From assembly GCA_948567375.1 (NCBI GenBank), contig OX419758.1, positions 44,965,473 to 45,029,472 of the forward strand: 64,000 bases of DNA, written 5' to 3'. The DNA comes from Lunularia cruciata (Eukaryota; Streptophyta; Marchantiopsida; Lunulariales; Lunulariaceae). A program made the translations under genes and the position numbers. Positions 1-11,568 of this stretch are shown here, one piece after another (positions within the stretch are counted from its first letter, which is position 1; every line of letters begins with the position of its first letter). The notes beneath the pieces were generated by a model that was not told where the DNA came from, ran no database searches, and saw nothing but the letters and a program-made list of their open reading frames with translations.

Positions 1-1160
1 CACAATTATAAAAACATTATTATTTTGTTTGAGACACTTTTTCTTGTTGGACTCCATCTCTCCTTTCTTTGACCCATCCTTGTTCTCCTTGTTCTTGAAA
101 ATGAATGTTGCCCAATTCCATAGGAACTAGTCCACTAAAGCGTGGTGTTTCAGCCCAATAGCCTTGAGTCAAGACTACCCCTTCACCTCCTCCAAGCACT
201 CTTGCTATTCATTGAGCATAATGGCTCCAAAAATAATGCAAGGATTTTGTACCATTACTTATTGGAAAATCTCCTTTTTTAACCCTTGTTTAAAATTATC
301 AAGAGTTTCTGCTAGACTCATATCAGTTATCATGACCTAAAGATTGAGAAATGACTTTAGGCACTCTTGTATGTTATTCTTTTGCTTCAACCCCCATAGT
401 TGAGCTCAAGCCATCTACACAGAATCCACATATTGGAAATTCTTCAGTAGCTTTCTTGTAATGTCATCTAAGTGATCTTTCTTCCTTTTACCAACACTTA
501 TTGTTTCTAAGCATCATACCATGTGAAGGCTTTATTGGTCAGGTATCCACATGCAAAAACACTTATGGAATGATTGGTTATCTTAGTTGTGAATAATCAA
601 AAGTATCAATTATTCTTGAAATCAATGTTTCCACTACTCCCATGGGACATTATCCCTTGTAAGGCTTAATGTTGCACATCTTCTTTATCCATAGTAACAA
701 TGTGGCTTCATTTTTTACTAAGGTTAGTGTTATTGGCATGAGTGACTCTCTAGGTACTTTGGCCATTGTTATTGGATTTTGGGATGATTTTCCTTCTTGC
801 ATTACATGATCATTTGTAAAGGTATGTATTTGACTTTGCAATGCTGCTATTGTCATCTTGATCTCTCAAAACTCATTCAACATCCCTTGCATACCTTGCA
901 TAAGATCTTATAACTATAGCTCTGGATTTTGTACATATGGCAAACGCTCAATTTCTACTTCCTAGTTCAATAGAGTGTTAATATGATCACTTAGGAAGGT
1001 GCATGTATGATTAGGACTACCATTGGGACCTCAAAAACTATCACTTGTTGATAATATTCCTCACCAAAATTATGGACTATAAAATCCCTAAACATCACTT
1101 TTAGTCTAACTACATAATGGATTTCTACTTGGGTGTCAAAAGGAGAGGGTTTAGTATTCA
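1..1160 (-). pseudogene. Ty3/gypsy-like gag remnant, cut by the window edge
   Basis: Read on the minus strand from about 1160 downwards, this stretch gives a gag-like protein broken by stops. Its start lies just inside the LTR at 1209-2086. A segment near 490-540 has the Lys-Ala-Phe-Thr-Trp-Tyr pattern that resembles the Gly-x-Ala-x-x-Trp-Trp region of plant Ty3/gypsy capsid proteins. Gag packages the element RNA into virus-like particles in the cytoplasm. The longest open piece is 68 codons (650-856). Protease and polymerase would lie left of position 1 and cannot be seen, so the class is a likely rather than firm call. Confidence 0.45.
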
Positions 1161-1189
1161 TATCCATTGCATCCTAGCAAAATGAAGAT

Positions 1190-1201
1190 TTTCAAATACC
1201 A
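1190..1201 (-). promoter_or_regulatory. Possible primer binding site of the element at 1-2086
   Basis: On the minus strand the sequence TGGTATTTGAAA follows the LTR end by a few bases. It matches the common initiator-Met tRNA primer site TGGTATCAGAGC at 8 of 12 positions, with the first six exact. Weak on its own, but placed correctly between LTR and gag. Confidence 0.3.
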
Positions 1202-1208
1202 AACTCTA

Positions 1209-2086
1209 TGATAAAACACCACAAGTAGAATCATTGGGTTTGGCCCACAAACTTTGCTCCAACATGGTAAACAAGATATATTCTTGCTTGCTCATGCCAG
1301 ATGTACATAATCTTGATATGGAATGGATTCAAGAACAAAATGCAAGGTGCAAGAATTGTCTTCTAAGATCATCCATCCCATCCTCTCTCTAAAACACCTC
1401 CAATCTATTACTTGCATTATCTTTTCTCAACTCAAAATTACTAGGTCTTAGTAGCCCATGTTCCTCCAAGAGAGATGACCCACTCTCTTGGATTAAAACA
1501 CCTACTCTAATACCATTATAATGTTCTAAGTATAGGAGAACTCCCAAGAGAAAGGCAAAAAAAGAATCACAAGGCTTCATCTCTCACTACTCCAATGTCC
1601 CAAAGGAGCATCTTGTCTTTATTATATAGTATAGAGGATCCACTCAAAGAGAGCTCCACTCTTGGATCAGATACATGGATTGGTGACATGTCAACAAGTT
1701 CCACCCTTCGATTAGTTTTATGGATTGGTGAGATGTCAATCCTTGTCCTATTTGGTTGATCAAACAAGTTTGATCAAAGAGAATCTTTGGGAAATCTTCT
1801 TGTAAGAAGCTCAAAATAGCATGGACAAGGTACCATTAGAAAGCTCTTGATAAGACAAATAGGATAGAGGGAACGCAATGCCTTATGCTAGGAGAGGGAT
1901 ATTTGATTTTGTGAGGCCTTATTTATTTTTTCAGGCCTTCAAAATTAGCTCTAAAGTTTTCAAGGTGTTTTTAACCTCTACTCTCTACCCTAAACTCTCT
2001 TTGGTGACAATTTTTTCTGATCTACTTAGATCATCATATATAACATCTAGCCAATTTCTACCTCTAGATAATATGTCTAGTTAACA
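1209..2086 (-). repeat. Putative 5' LTR of the element running off the left edge
   Basis: On the minus strand the segment begins TGTTAACTAGAC and ends TTTTATCA, so it has TG...CA ends, and it lies directly upstream of a primer-site-like sequence and the gag remnant. A TATA-like sequence, ACTATATAATA on the minus strand, sits near 1620-1632, which would leave about 400 bases of R and U5. The partner LTR is outside the window, so both edges are inferred. Short open frames inside it (1389-1580, 1567-1767, 1878-2084) have no recognisable content. Confidence 0.45.
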
Positions 2087-2802
2087 GTATTACAAGTACA
2101 CACAAGGGAGCACCACATGGCCTTATTTGATATGGAAGATTGATACTAGGATAAATTTCAAAGATTCACACGTAGACCTTATGGTGCACTTATAGCCTTG
2201 GGTATGTGTATTTGAGATATTGATAGTTGATAGTGCATTCATTCTTTATTGTAAGAACCATCCATATGGTGATATCCATCCTCCAACGTTAACTCCTCTT
2301 TTGACAACAATATTAGATTGATATACCTCATCATAGGACCTCTTGAGAGCTCTCTTAGATAAATTCCAAGTACACACATGCTTTGCTATTGACTACCTCA
2401 GCTTGGAATGGAGATCAATTTGTTTTAGAGTCCATAATGTGGATCCATAAGAGAGTTTGGGTATATCCTTTCAAGATCCACTCATGATCCAAGATGAGTG
2501 GGATTGGATGTAGAAACATACTCTAGTGTGGTTCCATCAACATATCTTTAGATACCTTGATGATACAAGATATGAGAAATAGACATAAAGAGAGAGTTCA
2601 CTTTGTCAATCATGTGATCACAAAATGAATTAACACAACTTATGTGTTAAGAATATGATAGACCATAAAGGTAGATCTCTCAAAAGGAAATGGTCACCAT
2701 TTACAAGATGATTGTTCAATATGAACCAACCTCACTAACTAGGACTAATCTTATCTCAATTACACAACAAGATATAAAATAACAAATTGTTATATTGTAA
2801 CA
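2087..2802 (-). repeat. 3' LTR region of the copia element (left edge unknown)
   Basis: The minus strand switches from the end of the copia polyprotein to TGTTACAATATAAC immediately after the purine-rich TTGAATGGGAG, the usual junction of polypurine tract and LTR. The right edge at 2802 is therefore well placed. The left edge is not: no second LTR remains for comparison, because the 5' end of this element is missing near 7960. The LTR may be shorter than given. Confidence 0.5.
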
Positions 2803-2819
2803 CTCCCATTCAATTGGGA

Positions 2820-3330
2820 ATTTTGTATCATCCTATTCCTTATATAGAAATACTTGTAATGAAGTCCTTTAGGTAAACCACTTGTCAATACATTAGCACA
2901 CATATCTTTAATGGGTGAATAATTGATGTTGATTTCTCCACTTAGCAAATGATCTTTGATTAAATAATATTGAATATCAATATGCTTGGTCCTATCATGA
3001 TTCTGCTTGTAGAAGCAATAACTATTTCACTCTTGTTATCATAAAAGGTCCCTATTTTCTTTTGAGGATAATCAATGTTTGAAAGTAGACATCTTATTCA
3101 AATTGCTTTAGTCATTGCTTTGGTTAAAGACATGTACTCAACTTTAGTATTGGATAATGCAACTGACTTTTCATTCTTACTCACCCAACATATTGCTCCT
3201 CCTAAAATGAGGAAGCAAAGTCCACCATTATATATTGTCACTGTAAGCAAAATCTGAAAACCCTTGTAGATGCAATAGTGAACATGTACAAGAATATTTG
3301 TGGGAAAAAAATTGAATTCCCTTGCAGATA
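2820..3330 (-). pseudogene. Copia RNase H domain, broken
   Basis: The minus strand reads Arg-Thr-Lys-His-Ile-Asp-Ile-Gln-Tyr near 2940-3000, which is the signature near the end of copia RNase H (commonly RTKHIDIRYHFIR). It is followed by a segment like the copia polyprotein C-terminus (about DMCANVLTSGLPK, 2860-2910), ending at the polypurine tract. RNase H degrades the RNA strand of the RNA/DNA hybrid during reverse transcription. Stops and frame changes interrupt the domain upstream. Confidence 0.7.
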
Positions 3331-3563
3331 GTGGAAGAATTCCTTAAGCAAAAGATTTCCTTAATTGCTACCCAATTTGAAGGTCCAAGACTAGAAACGT
3401 ACTGAGCAACAATATCAAGTCAGGAATGGATCATTGCACACATTAAACTACCAACAGCACTCTAATAGGGAAATTGTTTTTCATATAGTTCTCATATAGA
3501 TGAATAATCAATACTCAAAGGCAAACAATGAACATAAAATAAAAATTTTAAGCTTGTTTCAAA

Positions 3564-4320
3564 TCAGCTAGTATGATTGATCTTCAACCATCCTTGTTCT
3601 CTATCTTGTTGGAGATGCAGACCAAGGACAAGATAAGCTTCACCTAAGTATGTCATTTTAAATTTTTGACTGAGTAACCCTTGAGCAAATTGGAGTAACA
3701 CAACACTTGTAGTCAATATGAGGTCATTGACATATGATGCCAAAACAAGCATGTTAGAGTCATTATGGAGAACACAAATACTATTATCAATTGTGGAATT
3801 GATAAAGCCAACATCCAATAAGCATAATGCAACAATTCATTCCATATTTGTGCTGATTGCTTTAGATCAAAAATTGATCACATAAGCAAGCAAATGTGAG
3901 CAGGACCAAAGATTGTCAAACCTTCAAGAAGAGCCATGTAAATCTGCTCATGGTGTTTGCCATAGAGAAAAGAAAAAGCAACAATGTCTAGTTGATGAAG
4001 CTCCAAATTGAAGTGCATAACCAAGGCAAATAAAATCTGCAACAATTGAAATTTACCAATCAGAAGGTTTCAATATAGTAGATGCCAAGGATTTATGTAA
4101 ATCCCTTTGCCACTACAAAAATTGAGCTTTGTATTTTTAATTTTTCCATCAAAAATAGGTTGGATTTTGAATACACATTGAGAGTACACAATAGTAGGCC
4201 GGCCAATATGTAAAGAGGCAGATATCAATGCTTGCATTGTAGCCATGTTTTGTAACCTACATTGATAGAATCTTTCTAATGCTTTGCATCAAGTCTTGAA
4301 ATAGCTGCTTGTTAGATAGA
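3564..4320 (-). pseudogene. Copia reverse transcriptase, broken
   Basis: The minus-strand frame at 3564-3818 contains YVNDLILT followed by FKMTYLGEAYLVLGL, the copia equivalent of the catalytic YVDDLILT and the downstream FKMTDLGEAHYFLGL region. The first catalytic aspartate of the motif is changed to asparagine, so this copy could not polymerise even if translated. Farther upstream, near 4050-4180, pieces similar to the KARLVAKGFTQ and GIDYxETF regions of copia RT can be read. The domain makes cDNA from the element RNA. Several stops and frameshifts separate the pieces. Confidence 0.8.
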
Positions 4321-4803
4321 AACCTTGTTAAAATAATGAAAGGTAGATAGAAATGTTAATTTTTTCCTTGATACTTGTCAGCTTCCACCACTTATTTGTA
4401 TCTCTCAATTGCTTTAGAAATATGAGAATTGAGTCTGGGTTTATGTGGGAAAGCAAGGTGATCAAGAAATGGAACAAAGTGAGGTCTTGATCATCCTTGA
4501 TATTAAAGAAGAGAAAATCCTTCATAGGAGAAGAGGGAGAAATAGGAGTTGTCAATATTGTAGGCAACAATGTATAGGTAGACGGTTGAGAAATGGGAAA
4601 TATTTGGAAGAACTCCCACTAAAGTAGATACATTTGTAGGAGAGGATAAAAGAATGACAAGATGAGGAGATGATATGAAGAAACAAGGATCAGATCAGAG
4701 AATGAGGTCCTCATCTTCATGGGAATGATCAAATGACTATAATCTTAGTTCCAATTTGGTCTTTGAGAATCTTATCATCTTGTGAAATGATGGTTTTATG
4801 ATC

Positions 4804-5717
4804 TATGAGACAGCTTGTCTCTCACTCAAGATGGCTATTATGGTTCCGCACTATAGATTAAGAAGACAAGGAACCCCAACTCCATTATGCATAGAACATC
4901 TGAGCCCAATTTAGTGGCCCTCCTTTTTTATATGTACTTGAAGAAAAATGTATGGGTATTGTTCAAGTAAGTCATGTACTTTGACTTGAACAATATAATT
5001 ATTTCTTCCACAATATCTCTTTAGGCATGATTGTTATAGGCTCTGTGAGCCTGCTTGTCTCTCACTCAGGATGAACCTTTGATGACTATTATGGTAGGGC
5101 ACCATGCACTAAGAAGGCAAGGAACTCCAACTCCATCATACTCCTCCAAGGCTAACACTCCAAGACTCAAGATATTGCTCATTAGAGAACTCAATGAGAG
5201 AGAGATAGTTGCAAATGAAAGGATGATGAGTACCTCCTCACTCCTAGTTTATATACTTGTAAAATAATTATGCACCAAAGTTATTAATAATTGGAATAAC
5301 TAAAGTTACAAGGCTTAAAGTCAAATAAAGTCAAAAAGCTAAAGGAATATCCATCTACATGGGCATATTCCATTAAGCATTTGATCTTATCTTGAACTCC
5401 ACTAAGTCAAGGATTCCTTCACATGGGCTATCCTTGGACTATAGAAGAATCCCAAAAAAAAAAACTTGTGGGCCCAAGAGTTCTCAACTCTTTCCTCAAA
5501 GCCAAACATCTAGGAATAATACCAAGTCAACACACTAGAATCCAAAATAGATGCTCATCTTTTTCATTTCCCCTAAAGTAAGGTCTCCACTATCTTATCT
5601 ATGACTAAATTTAGCTAATCATGACCATCCTTTATCTATATAAATAATATCTCTCAAGTACTTGTTATACGAAGCTAAATATCACAATATCACACACATG
5701 TACAAATGGGTGTTAGA
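4804..5717 (-). mobile_element. LTR-derived insertion inside the copia element, TSD GATC
   Basis: This 914-bp block interrupts copia coding sequence: integrase reads up to 5718 and resumes as the linker below 4800. GATC occurs directly on both sides (4800-4803 and 5718-5721). Positions 5044-5717 are the reverse complement of the solo LTR at 29986-30677. Positions 4804-4895 repeat the last ~90 bp of that LTR, and 4896-5043 separates the two. The simplest reading is an insertion that kept one full LTR, a scrap of internal sequence and a truncated second LTR. Confidence 0.7.
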
Positions 5718-6480
5718 GATCACTTTTGCATTCCAATAACTTTTGCTTTTGTCATTGTATCCTAGGAAAATACATACTACTATTTGAAAAATCAAGATTA
5801 GAATGCAAGTTGTCATTAACACAAGCAAAAGTAGGGTTTCCAAACACAATTAAGTGTTTTAAAGTAGGCTTGTGGCCAAAACATCTTGCATAGGAGGCAT
5901 TTTTAGAAGATAGTGCTTTATTGGGGTAATGCTTCTATAAATAATTACTGATGATAATAGCTTCTCCCCAATAGGTCTAGGGTAAATTAGATTCATATAT
6001 AATGCAAAGAACTACATTTATAAGTGCAAGGTTCTTGCATTCTACACTCCATTTTGCTGAGTGTAAGGTATTGCAAAATGGCACTTAATACCTCAAGAAG
6101 AAGAATAGTTATTGAAGGCAAAACTTGTATACTCTCTTTTGTTGTGAAATTAAAGCATTTTGATCTTTACATGAAAATGATGTGTCTCAACACTAGTAGT
6201 ACTAAGTAAAACAAGTTAAAGCTAAGACTTGTTTTGCATGAGGTGAAGAAAATAGCATCAAGAAAAATCATTGATGAATAGAATAAAGTAATGATAACCA
6301 TAATATGGCGCTTGGAAGTGTGCACTTCTGTGTTTGAAGAAGTTCTAAAGAAAGTTAGGTTAGAGCCATGTGTAGGAGACATAGGACCACAAATGTCTAA
6401 ATGGATGAGACCAAGTAACTCCTTGGCTCAAGTGATAAGTTTGGTAGAAAATGGTTGTTGTGATTGTCTCCCATACAAAC
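5718..6480 (-). pseudogene. Copia integrase, broken
   Basis: The minus strand reads YFILFINDFS near 6270-6310, matching the first catalytic region (YFVTFIDDYSR type), with the first aspartate changed to asparagine. Lower down, near 6040-6110, it reads GIKCHFAIPYTQQNGV, matching the GIKHQFTIPYTPQQNGV region that holds the catalytic glutamate. The C-terminal part reads FLGYNDKSKSY near 5725-5770. Integrase joins element cDNA to host DNA in the nucleus. Stops, frameshifts and the GATC-flanked insertion at its C-terminal end destroy it. Confidence 0.75.
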
Positions 6481-6620
6481 ATGTGGAGCATTAGGAAGGC
6501 TTCTATTTATTAGTGTAATTGGAAACATATGCAACCATATCATTCAAAAAATTTGATGTAGTTGATCAATGCTAATATGACCCAATCAATTGTGCTAGAC
6601 ATCAAGAGGATTAATAATTG
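6455..6620 (-). pseudogene. Copia pre-integrase (GAG-pre-integrase) region
   Basis: Minus-strand pieces LGHISIDQLHQI (about 6545-6585) and CSTCLYGRQSQQPF (about 6440-6500) resemble the His-His-Cys-Cys zinc region that precedes integrase in copia polyproteins. It sits between protease and integrase as expected. The frame is broken. Confidence 0.6.
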
Positions 6621-6889
6621 CATAATGTGGAAAGCACTAATTTGAGAAGAAAAATTGTGACTCCAAGGTGATATAAATCTTTTGTCAATGAGCAATTTGC
6701 AATATAATTGTGATAAAGATCATGTAAAATACAATTTTTGTTGCTAGTCAAGGCATATCCACCCACAAGGTCCACATGCTTGATGGAGAAAATATTTTTC
6801 TTTTAGCTTGATATATGTAGCTTGATAACGGTGGAGTTATCACCAAGATATACTTTTGTGGTATTGCATAATTTTCAACCACAAATGTT

Positions 6890-6970
6890 TTTTTTATCAA
6901 GTGATCCATGTTAACTGTAGCTACCAAATCTAGATACCAGGAATTATCTTGGTTTGAGCAAAAGTAATAC
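6890..6970 (-). pseudogene. Copia protease active-site region
   Basis: The minus strand reads WYLDLVATVNMDH, which corresponds to the copia protease start WxLDSGATxHM. The catalytic Asp-Ser-Gly has become Asp-Leu-Val, so the protease is inactive. The enzyme normally cuts the copia polyprotein into its domains. Confidence 0.6.
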
Positions 6971-7067
6971 TATAAACAAGTACATTATATAAATAAATGG
7001 CTCAAGTTACTTGAGTTGTTCTTGATTATTTTGAAGTTGTTGCAAATCCATCAACTATTTGTTATTT

Positions 7068-7950
7068 GCAATCCTTGAAATGATATCTAGGAAGATGGCA
7101 ATAGAAACACTTCATCTTCTTATTGGGATCTCTCTGATTTGTTATAGAAGGTCCTGATGAAGATGAATAATTTGGTTGGAAACACGATCAAGCATAAGCA
7201 TTAATAGATTTATTTTTTGCCTTCATGAAAATTCTGCTTCTTCTAATTTTTTGCATTCAACTTGCTTTTTGAAGGGGAACTACCCTTAAAAGTAAAAAAT
7301 GTAGTTTTGTGCTCAAACATCTGAGTTTTTTTCATTTTCTTCTGCTAAAGGAGATATCTTATAAGCTTATGCAAGGTCAGATTTTGATGACCTTGCATAA
7401 CAAAGTCAAAGATTTTGGAAATTGTTAGGATGCTTCACATCATAGCCAACATTTCACTTTTGTCAAAATTTTGAACTCTTGCAAAAGATAATTGATCAAC
7501 CAAAGTTCTGAACCAATGAATGTGTTTGGTAACACTATCACCTTCCTTTATTTTTATCATTTGAAGCTCATCTTGCAAGAACATTTTTGTGATTGCATCC
7601 TGAGCTTCGTATAAGTGCTTGAGAATAGTCAAAACCTCAAAGGCAATTAAGGCAGAACTTACTTGAGGAATCTAATTTTCATTAAGCCTATTCATAATAA
7701 AATATAATGCAAAAGGATTACTTGTGCCCCCCTCAACAATGTTTCCATGGCATTTTAATGGCATTGTTGGAGTTGTAGTAGTTGTTTGACCATCTTGTGT
7801 GGGATCATGCTAAGTGGATCCGGGCTGAGTTCCATTGACTACTCCCATTTGACCTAAAGCTTGAAGAAATAGGCTCATATGTAATTTCCATGTCAAATAA
7901 TACATTCCATTACATTTGGGAATATCTTTGACCTTTAACATGGTAGTTTT
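7068..7950 (-). pseudogene. Copia gag with zinc knuckle, broken
   Basis: The minus-strand frame 7435-7632 reads HLYEAQDAITKMFLQDEL and then KIKEGDSVTKHIHWF, a clear copia capsid (UBN2-type) signature. Farther on, at 7068-7109, CFYCHLPRYHFKDC is a nucleocapsid zinc knuckle in which the histidine has shifted by one place (Tyr then His). The N-terminus near 7940 reads about DIPKCNGMYYLTWKLHM, like copia gag starts. Gag forms the particle and the knuckle binds element RNA. Confidence 0.75.
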
Positions 7951-7969
7951 ATGCAGCTTTATGACAAAT

Positions 7970-8308
7970 AAACAAAAAAAATGAAATTGCTTATGTTGGT
8001 CTTTAGACCTTGAAGAATAATGTCCTGTTGGGTATAAAAAAGGGTCAAATTTGAAAATGTCTTTTAAATAAATATGGCTTCACATGGGGAACAAAGAATC
8101 CTCTATACCTTTGACATTGTGAAACCTTTACCATCATGGATAGCTAAGTGTGACAGGATAGTGTTTTCAAACAAAATTTCTTGGAACCTTCTTTTTTATG
8201 TACAATCCCATAATGTATGTATAGAATAGTCCACTTCCTTTTTACTTTTACTATGGAACCTTTAGAATCATGGATAGTTAAGTGTGAAAGAATATCTTTT
8301 TTAACTTT
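7970..8308. repeat. Tandem host repeat carrying the element 1 insertion site
   Basis: A unit of about 138 bp starts at 8122 and again at 8260 (shared GAAACCTTTACCATCATGGA versus GGAACCTTTAGAATCATGGA). The second unit is cut by element 1 at 8308 and resumes after it at 20553, where the segment containing CATAATATATGTATAGAAT matches 8210-8228 of the first unit. Element 1 therefore landed inside an existing tandem duplication. Confidence 0.55.
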
Positions 8309-11300
8309 TGTTGTACCCACATATTTTGTTTTGGATGAGTTTTAAATAAGAAGTGTTATGTTAAAACCAAATTGAAGCCAAATGAAGAAGAAAATAGAAG
8401 AATTGTGTGTTTGGAGTTGACCCAAAGAATTAGACTTTGTGTTAAAGGAAGAAGCACTCGGATTGGACTTACAGGGTGGTAGACCCAAAGTAAGGTTACC
8501 TCACATCAGGATGATCAGCTTGATCTAAAGAAAATGTAACAAATTCTCCTCAAGCCTAGCTCATCAAGAAGGCATGCTTAAGAAAATGGCTACTTTGGGA
8601 TAAAGATGAAAGTTGAGAGTGACAAAAACAAGTAAAAACAAAAAATAGACATGCAGAATTTGTGAGTGTCAATTGAAGATCAATAAAAAAATGACAGTGC
8701 AGCAAAATGCTATAAGATAAAGACTTCATAGAGGATGTTCTGAAATGTCACAACAATATCCTATGATTGTCAATAGCTGTCTTGAAGGAGTTAGAATATC
8801 AAGGCCATGCAAGCATTTGATATTTTCAAGATTGAGGATGAGGAAACATACAATGCCAACAAAGGGTAGCAAGTGGACTCCTTCACTTGCGGTGAGGAGT
8901 CTAGCAATTTGGAATTAGATGTAGTGGTGAGAATCAAAGTCTTGAATAGACTTTGGATCACTTTTTTGGCCTAGAATTGGAACTTGAGTATTCTAGGTTT
9001 CATGGCAAAGATATGCACCAATAATGTTAAAAATGGTCCCAAGATCAAGGGGAAGAGAAGGAATTTGGCTCAATGGAATGAGTTGGATTGGAGACTTGTG
9101 TTGGGAAGAGAAGCTGGGGATGTGGGAAGAGCCACCTTCTATTGGAAGTGTGAAGAGACCGTGGAGGTGGGGAATTCTTTCAATACTCCTAGCATGAAGA
9201 GTGAAGACAAGGTGGAGAGTTATAAAGACCAAATAAGGCAAAGTATTTTTAGGGCTATGATGAGAATGTTAAGCCAGAGCAAATCATCTATGTAACAACG
9301 TGGCAGTTGGTATTCTTACACCAAATGTTTGCAAGAGAGAAGGTGAATTAGGCAAAGTGCTTTTAGCAAAGAGAGGGGTAGATGATTGGGAATTGGAGAA
9401 TGACCATACCACCCACTAATTTGTGCCATTTTCAATCCACTTCTATTTAGGACCAAATATTCTGAGCTTGGAGTAGAAGGAGAAGATGGTGTTGCACTTT
9501 CATCCAGATCCATGATAAGATACCAATGTAGATGAGCAGTACTAGGTAAGGCAGCTCCAAGGAGGTGATGAACACTTTGCCAAGATGTGGAAGGAGCAAG
9601 AAGTATTGATATGTATCCCAATGCCATAGAAGCGGGGTAGTGCATCTAATTACAAAGACTCAAGAGAAGAAGAACAAGAACAAGAACAAGAACAAGAACA
9701 AGAAGAAGATCAGGAGTTATATCCGTAGATTGAACGGTTTGAAGGAGAAGACCACCAATACTTGGAGTTGCCCAAGGTGGATATACTAGAGGAGAGAGTA
9801 GAGGAGTCAGTGCTAGTGTTTCCAAGAGGAGCAAGATCAAAGAGAAGTCGGCAGCTCACAATTGTAGGAACAAGTAAAGCCGCAGAGTAAGAAGAAAGCT
9901 TGGAGAGGTTTAGTTTGAAGTTATGAAGATCAAGACTTTGGGGTAAGGCACCAGCCATAGAATTGCCTACCAAAGGCAAAGGCAATGAAAGAGAGTGGAA
10001 AAATTCCACAAAGTAGAGTATTTGTTGAAGGTGGTTTGCTCCTTGTTATTGTAATTGAGGTAGAAGAAGGAGAATCTGAAAGCAATATCATCCCTAAGTA
10101 AAGGATGAATTACAAGTAGTGAAGAACTTGTGTGAGGAAATCTCAATGTAGAAGGAGAAGTTAACCCAAGGTGAAGAAGAAGCTAGAGTACTTTGGTTTG
10201 ATGCAGTACGTTGGAGGAAGAGTTTCTATAACCTGCAAGAGAATTTTGTGAATTGTGGAGTGAACTTGAATCACAAGCCAAAAAATTGAAGGTCTGAAAG
10301 CAGCATTCAAGAGGTTGAAGAGAGATTTCAATGATGCACAAATTGAAGTAGTACACTCCAAGGCAATTGTAGTAGGAGTGCAAGTTACTTTGGGTGAGTA
10401 ACTTTGAGTCAATTGAAATAGTGAGAGTGGAGAAGGAGTAAGTAATTAGGATACCTATGACTTTAGTTTCAATTCAAACTGAAGATAGGATAGAAATAGA
10501 AGGAGATTGTTGTAGTAGATGAAACCAAAGTGCATAAGGTGAGGAAGTTACAACTTCCTCACCTTCTTCACCTCCTACATTAGGAGTAGAAGCCAAAGTA
10601 GGGGTAGACATTGGATTAGATTAGTAATAGTTTTGAGATTTGAAGAGGCAAATATGAAGAAGTGGAATGTCATTTTAATCTAGAGGTTGGTAAAGTAACA
10701 GTCAAAACGGTTAAGGTAGTTTAGATAATTTTCAATGCTTTGCTATTTTAAGGAGGTATTAACAATGTATTGTTTTTTAATTCAATATTCGTATTTTTGA
10801 AGTTGAGTAAAGCAAAGTGTTGTAACTCAATGCTCTTTGTTTTAGCTTAATTTTGAGTATCAATCATGTGTTTGTGTTTGTGTTTGTGAATGCTTGGAGA
10901 AGTTTGATTTGCAATCAATGGGTGTTAGATGTTGGATTCTATAATGCCAATTTTCATTTTGTGTGTTTGATCTTGAATGAATAGCAATTAAGGCAATGCC
11001 TTGAACAACTCTATGATGAATCATAATGTTTGTAGTATTTTGTATTTGTGATAACATTGTTGGATTGATGTAGAGCAATTTTGATGGAGTGCATTGTGCC
11101 TTCAATGGAGAGGTTGAATAAAAATTTGAGGCAAAGTCATTTCATGGTGAAGTAGCCTTCTTCCAATAAAATGAATCATCACAATCAAGATTGAATTGGG
11201 AAGGATTTGAGAATTGTGATAAGTGGTGTGATTTATTTATGACAAGATTGCAAATTGAGCACTTGCTACTCTCTTCTAGATGTGATTTCTACCCAAGAGG

Positions 11301-11429
11301 CTGAATACACAACCAAGAAGAACTATTTTGAGACTTTTACTTTGTATTTGACCATGTTTTACTAATAGCTTTGTGGGAAAATGATTACTTACTGATTATC
11401 GGAAAAGTGATACTTGTTGGGTCGTCACA
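8309..11429 (+). repeat. 5' LTR of element 1 (3121 bp)
   Basis: It begins TGTTGTACCCAC and ends GTCGTCACA, matching the 3' LTR at 16772 and 20547. It is 655 bp shorter than its partner, mostly because a piece equivalent to about 18979-19535 is missing near 10370, which removes half of the LTR-borne reading frame. A purine hexamer run (AAGAAC repeated) lies at about 9671-9702. TATA-like sites are TATAAGA at 8711-8717, upstream of the LTR reading frame, and TATTTTAA at 10744-10751, downstream of it. Confidence 0.9.
8984..10420 (+). pseudogene. LTR-borne accessory reading frame, 5' LTR copy (decayed)
   Basis: This is the 5' LTR copy of the frame described at 17400-19417. An open stretch of 103 codons begins at 8984. 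Block B, the family signature, is readable at about 9427-9514 as IHFYLGPNIL followed by KEKMVLHFHPD. The following acidic region and the beginning of the coiled-coil-like part are present to about 10370, where a deletion joins it to sequence downstream of the gene. The product's function is unknown. Stops interrupt it repeatedly, so it cannot be expressed as one protein. Confidence 0.55.
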
Positions 11430-11436
11430 TGATTTT

Positions 11437-11454
11437 TGGCATCACTGCCAAGGA
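11437..11454 (+). promoter_or_regulatory. Primer binding site of element 1 (tRNA-Asp type)
   Basis: TGGCATCACTGCCAAGGA lies 7 bases after the LTR end. It matches the Tat/Athila primer site TGGCGCCGTTGCCGGGGA at 12 of 18 positions, and all six differences are transitions, most of them C-to-T or G-to-A. That is the decay expected of a methylated site. Confidence 0.75.
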
Positions 11455-11568
11455 TACAAATCTTGAGAGGAGAAGAATACAAAGCCAATTTGCAAGTTGT
11501 TAGTCCATCAAATATGAATGTCTGCATTGAGAGAACAACAAGAGTAGATGGCTCATAGTGGTGTAAAG

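Larger units (their letters stand above)
2815..7960 (-). mobile_element. Decayed Ty1/copia retrotransposon (minus strand)
   Basis: Going down the minus strand one finds, in the order typical of copia elements, gag with a zinc knuckle, protease, pre-integrase zinc region, integrase, reverse transcriptase and RNase H. Every domain is broken by stops or frameshifts, so the copy is dead. The 5' LTR is not recognisable; the element fades out near 7960. A foreign insertion (4804-5717) splits it between integrase and reverse transcriptase. Copia elements copy themselves through an RNA made from the LTR promoter and insert the cDNA with their own integrase. Confidence 0.85.

Noticed and set aside
8304-8308. 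Reading the LTR-borne frame of element 1 as ordinary gag with a misplaced LTR border
   Set aside because: The primer site follows the LTR end at 11429, the polypurine tract precedes the LTR start at 16772, and ACTTT flanks the outer ends. The frame lies inside both repeats.
10860-11105. A TG-rich purine/pyrimidine run giving an 81-codon minus frame
   Set aside because: It is simple-sequence LTR DNA (TGTTTGTGTTTGTG), present in both LTRs of element 1, not a gene.
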